Part shown: in pieces, positions 12,099 to 23,608 of the stretch | How positions within the stretch are numbered: the stretch's first letter is position 1 | Layout of the letters: every line of letters begins with the position of its first letter | Source of the DNA: Todiramphus chloris collaris | Lineage: Eukaryota; Chordata; Aves; Coraciiformes; Alcedinidae | DNA length: 64,000 bases | Direction: 5' to 3' | Assembly: GCA_025345505.1 (NCBI GenBank) | Contig: JANVCC010000011.1 | Span: 10,576,184 to 10,640,183, forward strand | Notes under the pieces: model-generated | The model's input: the letters and a program-made list of their open reading frames with translations, nothing else | What the model was told of the DNA's origin: nothing | The model's database searches: none | Made by a program: the position numbers and the translations under genes

Positions 12099-15000
12099 CT
12101 CCAACTTTCCAAACCTTGCATAGCTCATCACTCCCAAGGGCCAGCCCATTGGTTTTCCACTCCCCTCTCTTGCCTGCACAGGAAGAAAAGTACCTGTTTC
12201 CAACAGATATCTGCTACAGTCTGGAGCCAGCTTTGTTCAGCTACTGTGCCCAAAGGCGACCTCTTGTCAGCCAGTCTCAGAAGCCTCTTTGAAGGCTGGT
12301 TTATTGGCTGCCTGTGAGAACATTGAGGCAGAGCAAGTTTTTTCCTTTTCTTTGTATTTTCTTTTTAAAAACTTCTTTCTAAGTGGTGCTCAAAGGAATG
12401 CCTACTCCTCAATGCAATATTCTCTATGTGATGGGAAAATATTACAGTTCAGTGTACTGCAGAGAAACATCAATTATTTTAACAGAATGCAACTTGTACT
12501 GCTGTGCTTCCCAGACACATGCAATACATGTACATATGCAACAAATACATTTATTTGGGAATGAAATTTAATATTCCACTTTTCCCAGATGCTGAGGTTT
12601 CCTAGCCCATTTTAGCTCAACTAAGGTATGTCAGTATAGCTATCTTCTCTCACTTTCATTTTCCCTGGATAAGTTTGAAAATTGTTTTCCCCATCAACGC
12701 TTCTACACACATCTGCATTCAAAACAAGCTCATCCATACCCTTCTTCAGGGAACGGGCAGAGTGAAGGGAATGAGGGGTGACACAATATCTGTCCTGCCA
12801 GCACTCAGCAGGGTAACACAAACAAAATCAGCAGCCTGCTTAATTCTCTGAAAAGAAAAAGCATATTCCTGTATGAGAGCACCTTATAAGCATTGCCCGT
12901 CAGGGATCTCTCCCATCTGTGTGCACTAAAGGGCCAGAAGCAATACAATGGTGATTTCATGGCATAAAGTCTCTACCTGCACAGTACAAGGCAGGATTAA
13001 GACACAGAGGTAGCTGCGGTGATTTGCTAAAGGAGTCCAGACTGCTTAGGGAACCTTTGATGATACAGTTGCACCATCTGTGTAGATAGTGGGAGCAACT
13101 GTGGGCCTCACACTCTCACTTCAAAATTTCTTACCTGCGATAACCCCGACATGGTCCATAGTAGTCTGGCTATTTGCACTGGGGTGCTGGTGGAAAGGTA
13201 AACCTCTGTTACTTCTGCCAACAGTAACTGAATCATTCCACATGCTTCCTTGGTCCCTAATGAGTGATCATTAATCACTGGGTATTTTCCAAGCACGGTT
13301 TAGAGTTTTAATAAGTGGCAAATGAAGAATTAACAAGGCCATAATCAAGAAAATGTGTTCCTTGATTTGAGATCACTGCAACAGGCAAGCTCAGAGCCAG
13401 ATAAATAGGGTGATGTAGTTCACAGCCTTTTCTATGTCCCTGCGCATTCGTCCACTGATTGCTTGTAAGGAGGAAGGTAGACTCTCATTTTCATAGTTGT
13501 GTTGTTACAGAAGAAATCTGACTTCTCATTGCTCCCCCGGACGGAGAAGGGAAATGAGGGGAGAAGGGTTCCTGATCCACTTTCAGACGGTGTGTGCAAG
13601 ACCCTCAGCTCACCCACGTACAATCGTAGGTGTCAGCAAGAGATCCCTTCAGTGGAAGGAAGCCACAAGAGGGAGATGGTTTGATTGACACCACAAAGCA
13701 CATACCTTTTTCAAAATTCAAATGAAATAATAGTCCCTTCTCCACCCCACCTTGCACGTCCTCTCTCATCCACCTCTCACCTGCTCCAACTTGAACCAGA
13801 GGTCTCTGCTTTTCAAGGAGAAGGCAGTACAGCAAATCCAATACTAACGTGATCCCTGGCCTGTCTCCCCCACCATGGCTATGCTTTATGGACAAATCGG
13901 CTGTAGGCAGAAATGGAGCACAATGTCAATGACCCATTACAAATGCACAGAGAAAACCCCTAAGAAATGTACAGTTTAACTTGAGATAAAACATAACCAC
14001 CACGCATGCCAAGCAGAAGGATGTAATGGCAGTAACATTGCCCAAACACAGCAGCTGGCTGCTGCACGGGCTGATGGCGTTACAAATGCACACTAGGAAA
14101 GAACATCAAGCTGAGCTGAAACCATCTGGACCGGGTTAGGCAACAGTGGCTGGCTGGAGGCTGTGGAGTGTGGTTTGAAGGGGAATAATGCAATCACTGG
14201 TATCTTTCTTGACGGCAATTCTCTAAACCAATCTACCCCCTTTTCCCACCAGAAGTCAGTGCCACCCCATCATACATAGGGAAAGGTGCAGTTGAAGAAT
14301 CAGTCTTTTGGTATGCAACCTACACTCTGCCTAGGAAATAAGACAATAATGACTGGATCTATCAAATCAATGGGAGGAGGGCAGCACAAGCAAGAGGCTG
14401 ACACAAAATGCAGAGGCAGTTGCCTCCTAGCCAGTGCTCAAGAAGCATCCCAAGCATAGTGATGCGACTTTGCAGCTTTTAGTATGTACAGTGTGCCAGG
14501 ATCCTGAAAAACGTGATCCTGAAACCTAAGATGAGCTTCCTCCTCGCTGTGGACCTCACTGATGCCAACACAGCTGAGTGTGTACAAGCCTGGCTGGAGA
14601 GGAACTTGATTTGTCAGTGCCTGCTTCCATTGCGCAGTTTTGACACAATATCAGACAAGCCACTTGAACTAGATTGCACTCTCCGTAACGGTGGGGTTTT
14701 CCAGCCCTTGCTGGTGTGACACAACACCGCCAGGCCTGGGAACGTGCAAGTGTCGCAATCAAAGCCAGTGACACTGATTCATGGAGCACATGCTGGCAGC
14801 CAGGTGTTCATAACAGTTGTGCATTTGCCACCCTGAATTCATGGTGACTGTGATTTCTTTTCTCCAGTCAGGCTCTGGCTCCCTCCCTGCACATGAGCTT
14901 GCGTAATCACCAATTCCAGTCTTACCAGACTCCCACTGAATCTCTACCCTCCTTTCAGTTCCTCGCCTTTGTCTTCTGCCCCATCCAAGCCTGCCTTTCC

Positions 15001-15759
15001 CAGGAGCTGCTGTACCCTCACGTAGCCCAGGCACTGGTGGGCGCTCTCCTCCAACCCCCTTCCCAGGCTCTAGCTGCTCCTTAGCCACACCAAAGCCCAG
15101 TGCCTGCCCAAAGCCTCACTGAAGCCACCTGGGGCTGAAGCCCCTCTACTTTCCTGGTAGGTTTCTCTGCCTCCTCTCTTTGGTTGCATAAAATTCCTTT
15201 GTTTGCAGTACAAAATCAACAGATATGCAAGTCCATTTACAAATTACTCAGTGCAGCCCTGCAACTAGTGGCAGTAGAAAATGGAGGAAAACATTAGAAG
15301 TGTAAAACTGCATTAGCAATTTTTAGACAAAAGTGTTTGCTTCAGAACATTTCATGGTGAACCTGGAAGAGTTTCCTTTATTACATGTTGCCAAAAAGAA
15401 AAATAAATGTATTTTTACATGGGTAGAGATCTTATTTTTAAATATGATCTAATGTGTGAAAAGCTGCACCTACATTTTATTCCATGTAGTAGTTAAGACG
15501 AAATCAGTCCAAAGCACATCACTTGTATAGTATGTGTTTATATATGACTCTCCCCCCACTATATATCACACCAAGCCTGCAAAGTCTTTAAAATGGATTT
15601 TGAAAATGCAGAAGCCTCAGAAGAGAACTGCCAGTATTATTCCAGGGGTAGAGATAACACTGCACCACAGGGCATTTTAAAAACTTCCCAGGAAGACTCA
15701 GACATCACTGGATTACAGTATCTAAGGACCTCTGGGGGAAGCTTTTCTAGGTGGGAGAA
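12099..15759. other. Unique non-coding sequence
   Basis: 3.7 kb with no gene or repeat I can name. Open frames are all under about 110 codons and on both strands. The part at 14680-15130 is richer in C, with many CCT/CCC runs, but shows no exon-like conservation signal readable by eye. Confidence 0.5.
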
Positions 15760-16078
15760 GACTGTTTAATCTACCAGAGAAAAGCATGTCAAGAAATATT
15801 GTTTGGAAGCTGAGGCTGATCAGGAATTAGGCACATAGTTTTAATAGTGAAGATATGAACCAGTGAAATAGGGGGAGAGGAAGGTGGCACGGTGTGACAG
15901 TTGTCTGTTTCCAGAGGATTTTAAATCAAGACTGGATGCTTTTCTGGAGACATATTTTAGCCAACCATACATTACTGCAATCACTATAGGAATATCGAGG
16001 TGAAATACATAGACCTGTAAGTCCCAGTTGTCTTAGTGTATTATGTCAAGGTCCCTTCTAAATACATAACATTCATGT
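15760..16078 (+). mobile_element. Ancient CR1-like LINE 3' fragment
   Basis: The order of blocks matches the 3' end of old CR1-like elements: TTTAATCTACCAGAGAAAAG, GGAAGCTGAGGCTGATCAG, TTAGGCACATAGTTTTAATAG, then TTTTAAATCAAGACTGGATG and a GTCCCTTCTAAATACATAAC end. This corresponds to the last part of ORF2 and the 3' untranslated region. It is related to the fragment at 44887, with which it shares the AAGCTNAAGCTNGACAG-like and ACATAGTTTTTAACAG-like blocks. The frame is destroyed. The family assignment is from recalled consensus. Confidence 0.65.
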
Positions 16079-18483
16079 ATTTCTTCTTCCCTAGAAGTGA
16101 GAACACTGTGGATGGATTTAGTTTCCCAAGATGTATGTACATATGTTGAAATGTGGAAAGGATTACAAGATATCCCACATTTTACAGAATGTGCCATGGG
16201 ACCTCTAAAAACCTACAGATGGACTGAGCAGCAGCTTTACACCTTGTTCAGCAGCACTGTATCCTGATATCATGCTGAGGGACAAGTATTGCACTGTCTC
16301 TGAACCACATATCATCGACTGAATTCCTAATATCATTTACTGCATCACCAGAGACATTTTTGGAACAGTTTGATCTAGCAGCTCACCACTTTCATTGGGG
16401 ATCTGTCTACCTCATGAGATCTTGATGGAGAAGTTGCTTTAACCTTTTTATTACTCCATCCATATTTGATGACATGGAGCTACTCCCCTTCTGAGTGGAG
16501 GGTAGAAAGGCAAGATGTACTGAGAGGAAAAATCCTGGGACAGCACTGGATTTTTCATTATCACTTGCAAAACCTTTGTGCCCCTTACAGATTGTCAGCT
16601 GCAGACCTCACCAAGCACATGGATGTGGCGCTTCCACATCAATGCTGTCATAAGGTAAGGACAACAGAAGCCAACCCCCCTAGTACAGCTCCACTGCACC
16701 TGGCAGAGCGATATCAGTTTAGCCCTCCAAGCCCAATGTTCAGGGGATGAGAGCTGCCTGTCATCTCTGATCTAGATACGAGAAGAGAATCTCACCTCCA
16801 GGGGCTTTCTGCCCCAAAGAGCCTCTGTTCTAAGAGGTTAATAAAGGGGCTGATAAAGTTGAAAAATATTGTTTGTATGTTTTATGCTGCCAGTTCTCCC
16901 TGATTGCTCCTGATGTTCAATTTGTAAATATTTATCTACTTTTTATACTGGGCAGATGAGCTACCACCCAAGTCGGTGGCACAATTTTTAATAGCCATTT
17001 TATTTAAGAAAAAAAAATGCTCATTGTTTTATTAAAGGGTGATTAATTTATCTGAGAATACAGTTTTATACATGAGCTATTCCCTCCTGTAATTCAATAA
17101 CAGGGAAATAAACACTCTGTAATTGTCCAGAGACAAACTGCCTTCTAGAAATGAACTTCCCCACAACATTTCATTCAGGCAATTGATAGCTTAATGCTAA
17201 ACCAATTAAAAGCAATATACAGCTACATGAATAGGATATTAATTTCCTCACCAGAAGTGGAAATGAGTGGGTGCTTTGATTCCCACAGGGAAGGCAACTC
17301 CACCAACTAGCAGCATAATCTACAAAGGCTGCAGCACCAAATAAGGGATTCACCGTGCACAACTGGATCGTTACGCTGTGTGGATATTAATGTTACAGCC
17401 AAAGCCTCATCCACTCTGCACTAGCCCCAGGTTATGTTGAGAAAATAAAGCAAGGTGATCTCCTTACAAAAAATAGAAAAAAAAAAAAAAGACACCCACA
17501 CTTTCCCCCTTGTAGCTTATGAGATTGGTATGAATGTGAATATTACCGTGCCAAAATCTCTCTCGCTTAAATTGTCATTCCAAATCAATTCCGAGAATAA
17601 AAGCAGTGCTTCCACTGAACTGATCTGTTCAAACCCCTATTTCCTATTGCAGTCAAGAGTGAAAAAGAACATTTCATCCACTTTCAGCAACTTTTTTTGG
17701 TTTAGTATTAGCCACAGGGAAGTGAGACAACAATGTTATCTATGCATTGGGAAAGCACATAATGCTACCCATGTAGAGGTAGAAGCAAATTCAGTTGAAG
17801 TCAGCTGAAAAAGTTTCTGCAGTCTGAAGTAGGACTGGACCTTCTATGGCTGCAGAAGTCATTTCCTATCCACCATGCACACCCCTGATGTGGTGGCCCA
17901 TTCAAGAAGAGAAGGATGGAGGAGAGTCATTGTCACACCAGACCTCCAGCAGATACAGTAATAAACACTTTCACATATCAAGAACTAAACCTACTTTAAT
18001 TAACATGAGAGATCTACAATAGACAAAGCATGAGGAACAATGCAAAAGATAACAAAGTTAAGAAGCAATAATGCTGATGGGAAACTTTGTCAGAGTTTTA
18101 TAACTTTAATTGGTTCTTTAAATGCTACACATCTGAGGCAGCCAAGACTCGTATTTAAAGTGTTCTGTACCAAAATTGAGCAGGACACCTAGAGAGAGGT
18201 TTTAATTTATTTTTAAGCTGAAGTGATCTAGTCCTTATAGAACAATTTGTCATATGGCACCAAATAAATGACACTTCAGGGCATTTAAGTTTCTAAAACC
18301 CACAGAGACATCTTTCCCAGGTACTCCTAGATCTGTGCACATTGTTACAGTGATCTTCAGCTGCTTCAAGGGTTCACAATGAGTTTTTATGTAATTTTTA
18401 TACTCATATAATATTAAATATTATCAACACACGTTGTCAACTTCAATATGACAAAAATTTACTCTAGCATTAGATGTTCAGAT
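16079..18483. other. Unique AT-rich sequence with poly-A tract
   Basis: No gene recognised. It contains an A-rich run at 17468-17490. The part at 16880-17160 is AT-rich, with TTAATTTATC, TTTATTAAAG and ATTCAATAACAGGGAAAT; it is a candidate conserved non-coding block by appearance only. Confidence 0.5.
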
Positions 18484-18940
18484 TGTCCAGAGAAGACCAA
18501 CTGAGCAACTAAGCTGGTGAAGGGCCTGGAGAACAAGTCTTATGAGGTGCAGCTGTGGGAGCTGGGGCTACTTCATCTGAAGAAAAGGAGGCTGAGGGGA
18601 GACCTCATCGCTCTTTACAACTACCCAAAAGGAGGCTGTAGAGAGGTAGGTGCTGGTGTCTTCTCATAAGTAACTAGTGACAGAACAAGAGGGAATGGCC
18701 TCAAGCCACACTAGGGGAGGTTTAATGTGGACATCAGGAAAAAAAATTTTCACTGAAAGGGTTGTCAGGCATTGGAACAGGCTGCCTAGGGAGGTGGTTG
18801 AATCACCGTCCCTGGATGTGTTTAAAAGCTGTATAGATGTCGTGCTTGGGGATATGGCTTGGCAGAACTCGGTAGAATAGGACTAATGGTTGGACTCGAT
18901 GATCTTAAACCTCTTTTCCAGCCTAGATGATTCTATGATT
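18484..18940 (+). mobile_element. CR1 LINE fragment, ORF2 C-terminus plus tail
   Basis: Starts at TTGTCCAGAGAAGACCAACT inside ORF2 and runs to the canonical tail GATGATTCTATGATT at 18940. The frame at 18677-18880 encodes [20 protein letters not shown] followed by [17 protein letters not shown], the conserved CR1 C-terminal signature. A frameshift lies upstream, in the ACATCAGGAAAAAAAATTTTC run. It belongs to the same group as 10680 and 51435. Confidence 0.95.
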
Positions 18941-20736
18941 GTACCCAAGCAAGATCAAACCAGATGAGGAGTTCAGGAGATTTGTCAAGGGAAAAGAGAG
19001 ATCAGTTCCAACCAGTAAAGGATCTCCAAGCTTTCCCAGCCCCGTCATATCCTGCCTTCCTCCAGGACTCACCACAAAACTCAGTTCTGCCAATGGCAGA
19101 ACTTTGTTTCTCATGGATTAAATACTGACCTCAATTTTTGCCTTCGAACACCCAGAACCACCTCCCTCCTCCTGGCAAAAGATCACCACTGCAGAGGGAA
19201 AAGAGGGGAAAAATAGTTTTCATTTCTGCAGTAAACCTAACAAGTGTCTCCTTCAGGGAGGTTCCCAATCTTCATAGATCTACCAGCTGTTTCTTTCAAT
19301 ACCCAGACAAGCAAAAAAGATTATTTATATCACTCATAAAGCCAGCTAAACAGGTGATCACAAACATACATGTATGTTCTGTTTCCATATTGACCAGAAA
19401 CGTACCACAATGTCCGTAGTGTAAGACAGTCACAATAGCCGCTGTGGAGAACTTTTATCACTATCTGATCAGCAAAATTTATCTTGCAAGTTTTGAACAC
19501 CTTCAACTAAAAGCACTTGTGTTTATAGAATAATCAGAAGATATGCTTTTGTTCTGTGACCATGAATGTAATTCGTGGTTTTCCTTGCAAACCTTGCTAT
19601 GGATCTGAGAGAAGAAATCTATCATCATTTGCAATGTTTGTTATGTTTTTCAATTTTCACAAATATTGTTGTCAACAAACCCCTTTACAAAAATATTTGC
19701 ATAAACAAGACAGGGAGTAAGTGTGAGTACAGTAAAAGAGAAGTTCCTTAAAAATATAAATGAATATTTACCCTATTCCCATGTAGTTTCCTATTGGTTT
19801 AGCACTATTGCAAATACTATCCTGAAAGCAGTTTGCTGGCAAGAGACTGATATCAATTCAAATTAGTGCACGTTCACATCGTCATCTTTCTATATTAGCT
19901 GTTGAAGTCTCACTCATCATGATGGGGAGAGGAAAAGAGAGAAAATCCAAAGCAGACAGAAGCATCTTTAAAGGGTTTATCAGTAGGGATTTAACATAAC
20001 CTCTTCGCCCAACATACACACAGATTTTCTAGGTTAATTTTTCCTGTAAGTTTCCACTCCATAGAGCAAGTCCAGTCCCATCAAAAGCAAACATCTAACT
20101 ATCTCAGTGTAGAAGCATCTGAAGGGGACAAGTGCTTTTTAGGTCCCTCCTGCAATAGTTCACATTATCACCCATCTGCCTGCCATTGAAAATACACCCA
20201 GCATCATTTCTCACAACAAATCTGTGAAGACAGGGTCTTGCCCCACTATCTTAATTAATGAAAAGCTATTAGTTTGATTGCAGGTTGGTAATTGTTCTAG
20301 CCCTGCAGTAAATGCCATTAAAATCATTTTTACAGAACTCCTCTAATAACTAGCTATTCTTGTAGTGCAATTGCTTTTAAATCTCATGAGGCTAATGTGT
20401 AATACATGACTGTTCCAGTTCACAGCTCTCAGCACTCAGAGGATATATATATCAGGTTTCAAGTTGTTAATTTGTTATGGTAATCAATATCTTATTCTTT
20501 TTAACCACACAGACAAACTCATTTGCTTTTTTTTTCAGTTTGATATTGGATTATGAATGATTTACATCCGTAACTACTATAAATGCCACATGACATTTAA
20601 CAGCATCAGCTAGGGATTTATAACTTGCTTTTCAGTGGGTTTTCAACACAATTTGTCTGCAAGTTGCCAGATGACAGAGGTGGAGCACCCGCAGTATTTG
20701 ATGCTTTGTGACCATTGTTCAAAGACAATCCCATAG
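18941..20736. other. Unique non-coding sequence
   Basis: No gene recognised. The part at 20240-20640 is rich in homeodomain-type cores (CTTAATTAATG, GGTAATTG) and almost free of CpG. It looks like a conserved non-coding block, but this is an impression from composition only. Confidence 0.5.
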
Positions 20737-20777
20737 ATGATGATAGCATGATATCATCATGATTATATCATAATCAT
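20737..20777. repeat. Pair of overlapping inverted repeats
   Basis: 20737-20760 has perfect 9-base arms, ATGATGATA and TATCATCAT, around a 6-base loop. 20759-20777 has perfect 8-base arms, ATGATTAT and ATAATCAT, around ATC. The two share two bases. An A14 run follows at 20791. The composition (ATGATT/AATCAT) makes chance dyads more likely than in random DNA. Confidence 0.55.
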
Positions 20778-22805
20778 AAATATTCACATTAAAAAAAAAA
20801 AAACAACTAAACAACACAGAGATACTCAATCAGTCATTCATTTACATTTTACCAGCTCGCATCCATGCATGTGACAAGACCAACAAGCAGCTGTTTGGAG
20901 CTTAGCAGCCATATTACTTCTATCAACACCTTTCAGTTGTGCAGGAACAGAGGTAAATCTGATAAACATGCCTGATGAGTAGACTTGTGTTAGCTATAAA
21001 CAGGCTTCTCAGAGTATAATTTCTTGAAGCATTTCCAGGGTATCATCCTAGGTTATAAATTACATGTAATCCAAAATGTAATCCAAAAGGAAAAGAGAAT
21101 CTGGAAATTTCAGTGTTCTTCTCCCTGTGGTTGTAACTTGATCTCACACCATCTCCTAGATCCTCCTTAGGCCACCAGATTTGCACCTTTAAAAATCACC
21201 CTGAAGACAAACATGAAGGCCCATGAATATAAATTTGTTTACAGGATTGGTTTTTATGCTATTTCAGGTATATTAATTTTTTAATATTTTAAAAGGTTAG
21301 AATGACATTTCTTTCTTCAATTATTTCCTTGAGCTTCTCTGTCATTCCTTGGAAGCTTAATTCCTTCCTGTGATTCCTCTTTTATCTATAGTTTTTAATT
21401 GTTTTTTATTTCCTCAGCACCACAGGTTTCTCCACCCATTCTTTTAAAATTATAGTTTATTACCAAATGCCATGGTCAAACTTCAATATTTCATCTGTGT
21501 GACACTAAACTGAAGTGGCTTAGTTTATAGGCCATGAAATTTTGATAAGTCTTAGTTAATTTTGTATGAAGATCAAGAAGCCAGGGAAACAAAAGTCATT
21601 CGTGGAAAGTGCATTCTCTATGGAAGAACATTTGAAAGATGAACTTGCTCCTTGATTGAAACTCTACTTACATTAGCCATATTCTCCATCTAAGCTCCCA
21701 CCATTACTAAGCTTGTTGTTTCGTTTCATAAGACCCATGCACTTTCTGACTGATGGATCCCATATGAAAATATTATGGCTATGAGTAATTCTAGCATGAC
21801 ATCTTTAACTAGACCATAGATGTTGAAACATATGAACCTTTTCTTTTGCTAGTAGTCCAAACGAGAGCGTTTTGGCATAAGATCAGTCAGTACTTGTTCA
21901 ATGTAAATGGCTGACATAAAGCACTGATTCAGTCATTTATTTCAAAAATCGTCATTGCTGTTTTGTTTGTAATAAGTATGTATTCAGATCATTTCCAGAA
22001 CAACTTGACATAAACCAAAACATGGAGAGCACTTGAGAGAGTTCAATCAGCCTACACTTGAAACATGAAAAAACTCAGGTGAGCAGACTTTGCCTTATGC
22101 TTTAAGAGTGAGATCTGAGCTCTGTCATAGCACAGCAAGTAGAACTTCCTACAGTAAGAGCCACATACCACTGACACTTCAAATGCTGAACCTCAGCCTT
22201 CAAACCTGAGCTGAAATGTCTCTTAATTCATCTGTTAAATTGGGAAAAATGGAGGCCTCCTCTGCAAGCACCAATAATCTAATCATATTCATCATTGAAT
22301 CACTACATTGAATTACATCGTAAAGTTATCTGGAAGGTAGTCCCCGTAAGCAGAATCAATGCTAAAACTTCCTACCTGATTCTTATCACTGAACAGAGAT
22401 AGCTGAATTTAAAGAAACACGAATCATAAATGTATTTGCACACTTAGCCCTTCAGTTCAGCTAGCTACTATTTCCAGGGCTTGCTAAACAGCATCTTCTC
22501 TAATCCAATAAAAATTCAAAGCCCTTTGCAGCTTACTCCTCTCCCTAATATCTCTACATCAGTAGCTGTATCTTACTACCACCCAGCCCAAGAAACTGGT
22601 TTTATTTTCCACTCAGATTTTCAAGCAAGCACCTTCTGTGGTTTCTACTGCTACTAGGAAAAAAAAGACAACAAAAGATAATCCCTCACATGTCTCCCTG
22701 AAGCACTCTCTTGCCTGATGTCTACAAAATACATTAACAGTTGAGTTTGTGGCGTGTTGAGATCACCGCATCTTGCTGAGCTACTTTTCCTCCCTGTTTC
22801 CCTGG
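20778..22805. other. Unique AT-rich sequence
   Basis: No gene recognised. It starts with an A-rich run (20791-20804, then AACAACTAAACAAC). The text at 21290-21430 (TTCTTCAATTATTTCCTTGAGC and onward) is T-rich and could be a very old LINE remnant on the minus strand, but nothing firm aligns. Confidence 0.45.
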
Positions 22806-23056
22806 TGTCCCAGTTTGAGTTAGAACAGAATAATTCTGTTCAGTGATTTTACTTTTCAGCTCAGTCTCTAACAGTCTGAAGTTAGCAGCCTGTTTTCCCA
22901 GGTGGTGTCTCCTTCTAGCAGTGATAACACCCCATGTTTAGAGTTACTACCAAGGATTGGTGTGCAGACCAAGGCCACTGCTGGATCTTGTCTAACTCTT
23001 TGAGGGGTGCAGAAAGTAAAAGGCTGTGCCTGTGAGAAGGAGCAGGCAGGACAGGT

Positions 23057-23112
23057 GACCCTAAACTAACCAGTGAGGAATTCCATCCTATATACATCAT
23101 ATTTGGTATAAA
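23057..23112 (+). promoter_or_regulatory. LTR promoter module with intact TATA box
   Basis: Order: GACCCTAAACTAACCAGTGA, GGAATTCCATCC, TATACATCAT (decayed or divergent CRE position), then GGTATAAAG with TATAAA at 23107-23112. Compare 10176-10211 and 46016-46058. Confidence 0.55.
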
Positions 23113-23370
23113 GCTGAGGGATCGTGAGGGTCAAGGGTTCAAGTTCTCTTCTTCAATGGCCTGCATCTGAGGAGTACTCTGTCCATTCTGCCTTGGATCC
23201 CACTCCATGTGTTTCTGAATCCAGTTCTAGAAACCAGATCCTGAACCTGGTTCCCATCTATCTCTGAGTCCTGTCTGGGACTTTCCCAGTGCCTGCTTCA
23301 CAGCATCAGTGGTGATGGTGATATAATTGCTGTCAGGGGAGATTGGGTTCAATGCTGGTTTTGTATATAT

Positions 23371-23510
23371 TCCATTTTATTATTTTAATTAAAGTTGTTT
23401 TAGTTTTCTTTTCTAATCCATAAATCTCTCTCCCTTATCCATTTTATTGTTATTATTTTCATTAAAGCTGGTTTAGTTGTATCTTCTAATCCATAAGTCT
23501 CTCTCCCTCA
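23371..23510 (+). repeat. Tandem duplication inside LTR
   Basis: Two adjacent diverged copies of a 67- to 73-base unit: 23371-23437 and 23438-23510. Both begin TCCATTTTATT, contain ATTAAAG and end TTCTAATCCATAA followed by TCTCTCTCCCT. The duplication doubles the polyadenylation-signal region of the LTR. Confidence 0.85.
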
Positions 23511-23608
23511 TTCCCTTTCTCTTCCCCTTTGGGAAGGGAAAGAGAGGTTAACAGAAAGCAGTTGTTATTTATCTAGTGGTCAGCCCCATCCTAAACCATG
23601 ACACCTGG

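Larger units (their letters stand above)
22806..23603 (+). mobile_element. Complete solo LTR, ERVL-like, with 5-bp target duplication
   Basis: A 798-base LTR beginning TGTCCCAGTTTGAG and ending CTAAACCATGACA, with TGTC...GACA inverted ends. It is flanked by a perfect 5-base direct repeat, CCTGG at 22801-22805 and 23604-23608. A 5-base duplication fits ERVL-type integrase. The internal promoter module has GACCCTAAACTAACC, GGAATTCCATCC and TATAAA at 23107-23112. Two polyadenylation-type ATTAAA signals lie at 23388-23393 and 23461-23466, within a tandem duplication (23371-23510). There is no primer-binding site or gag/pol/env beside it, so it is a recombination-derived solo LTR. Intact ends and duplication make it the best defined insertion of the window. 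Confidence 0.88.
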
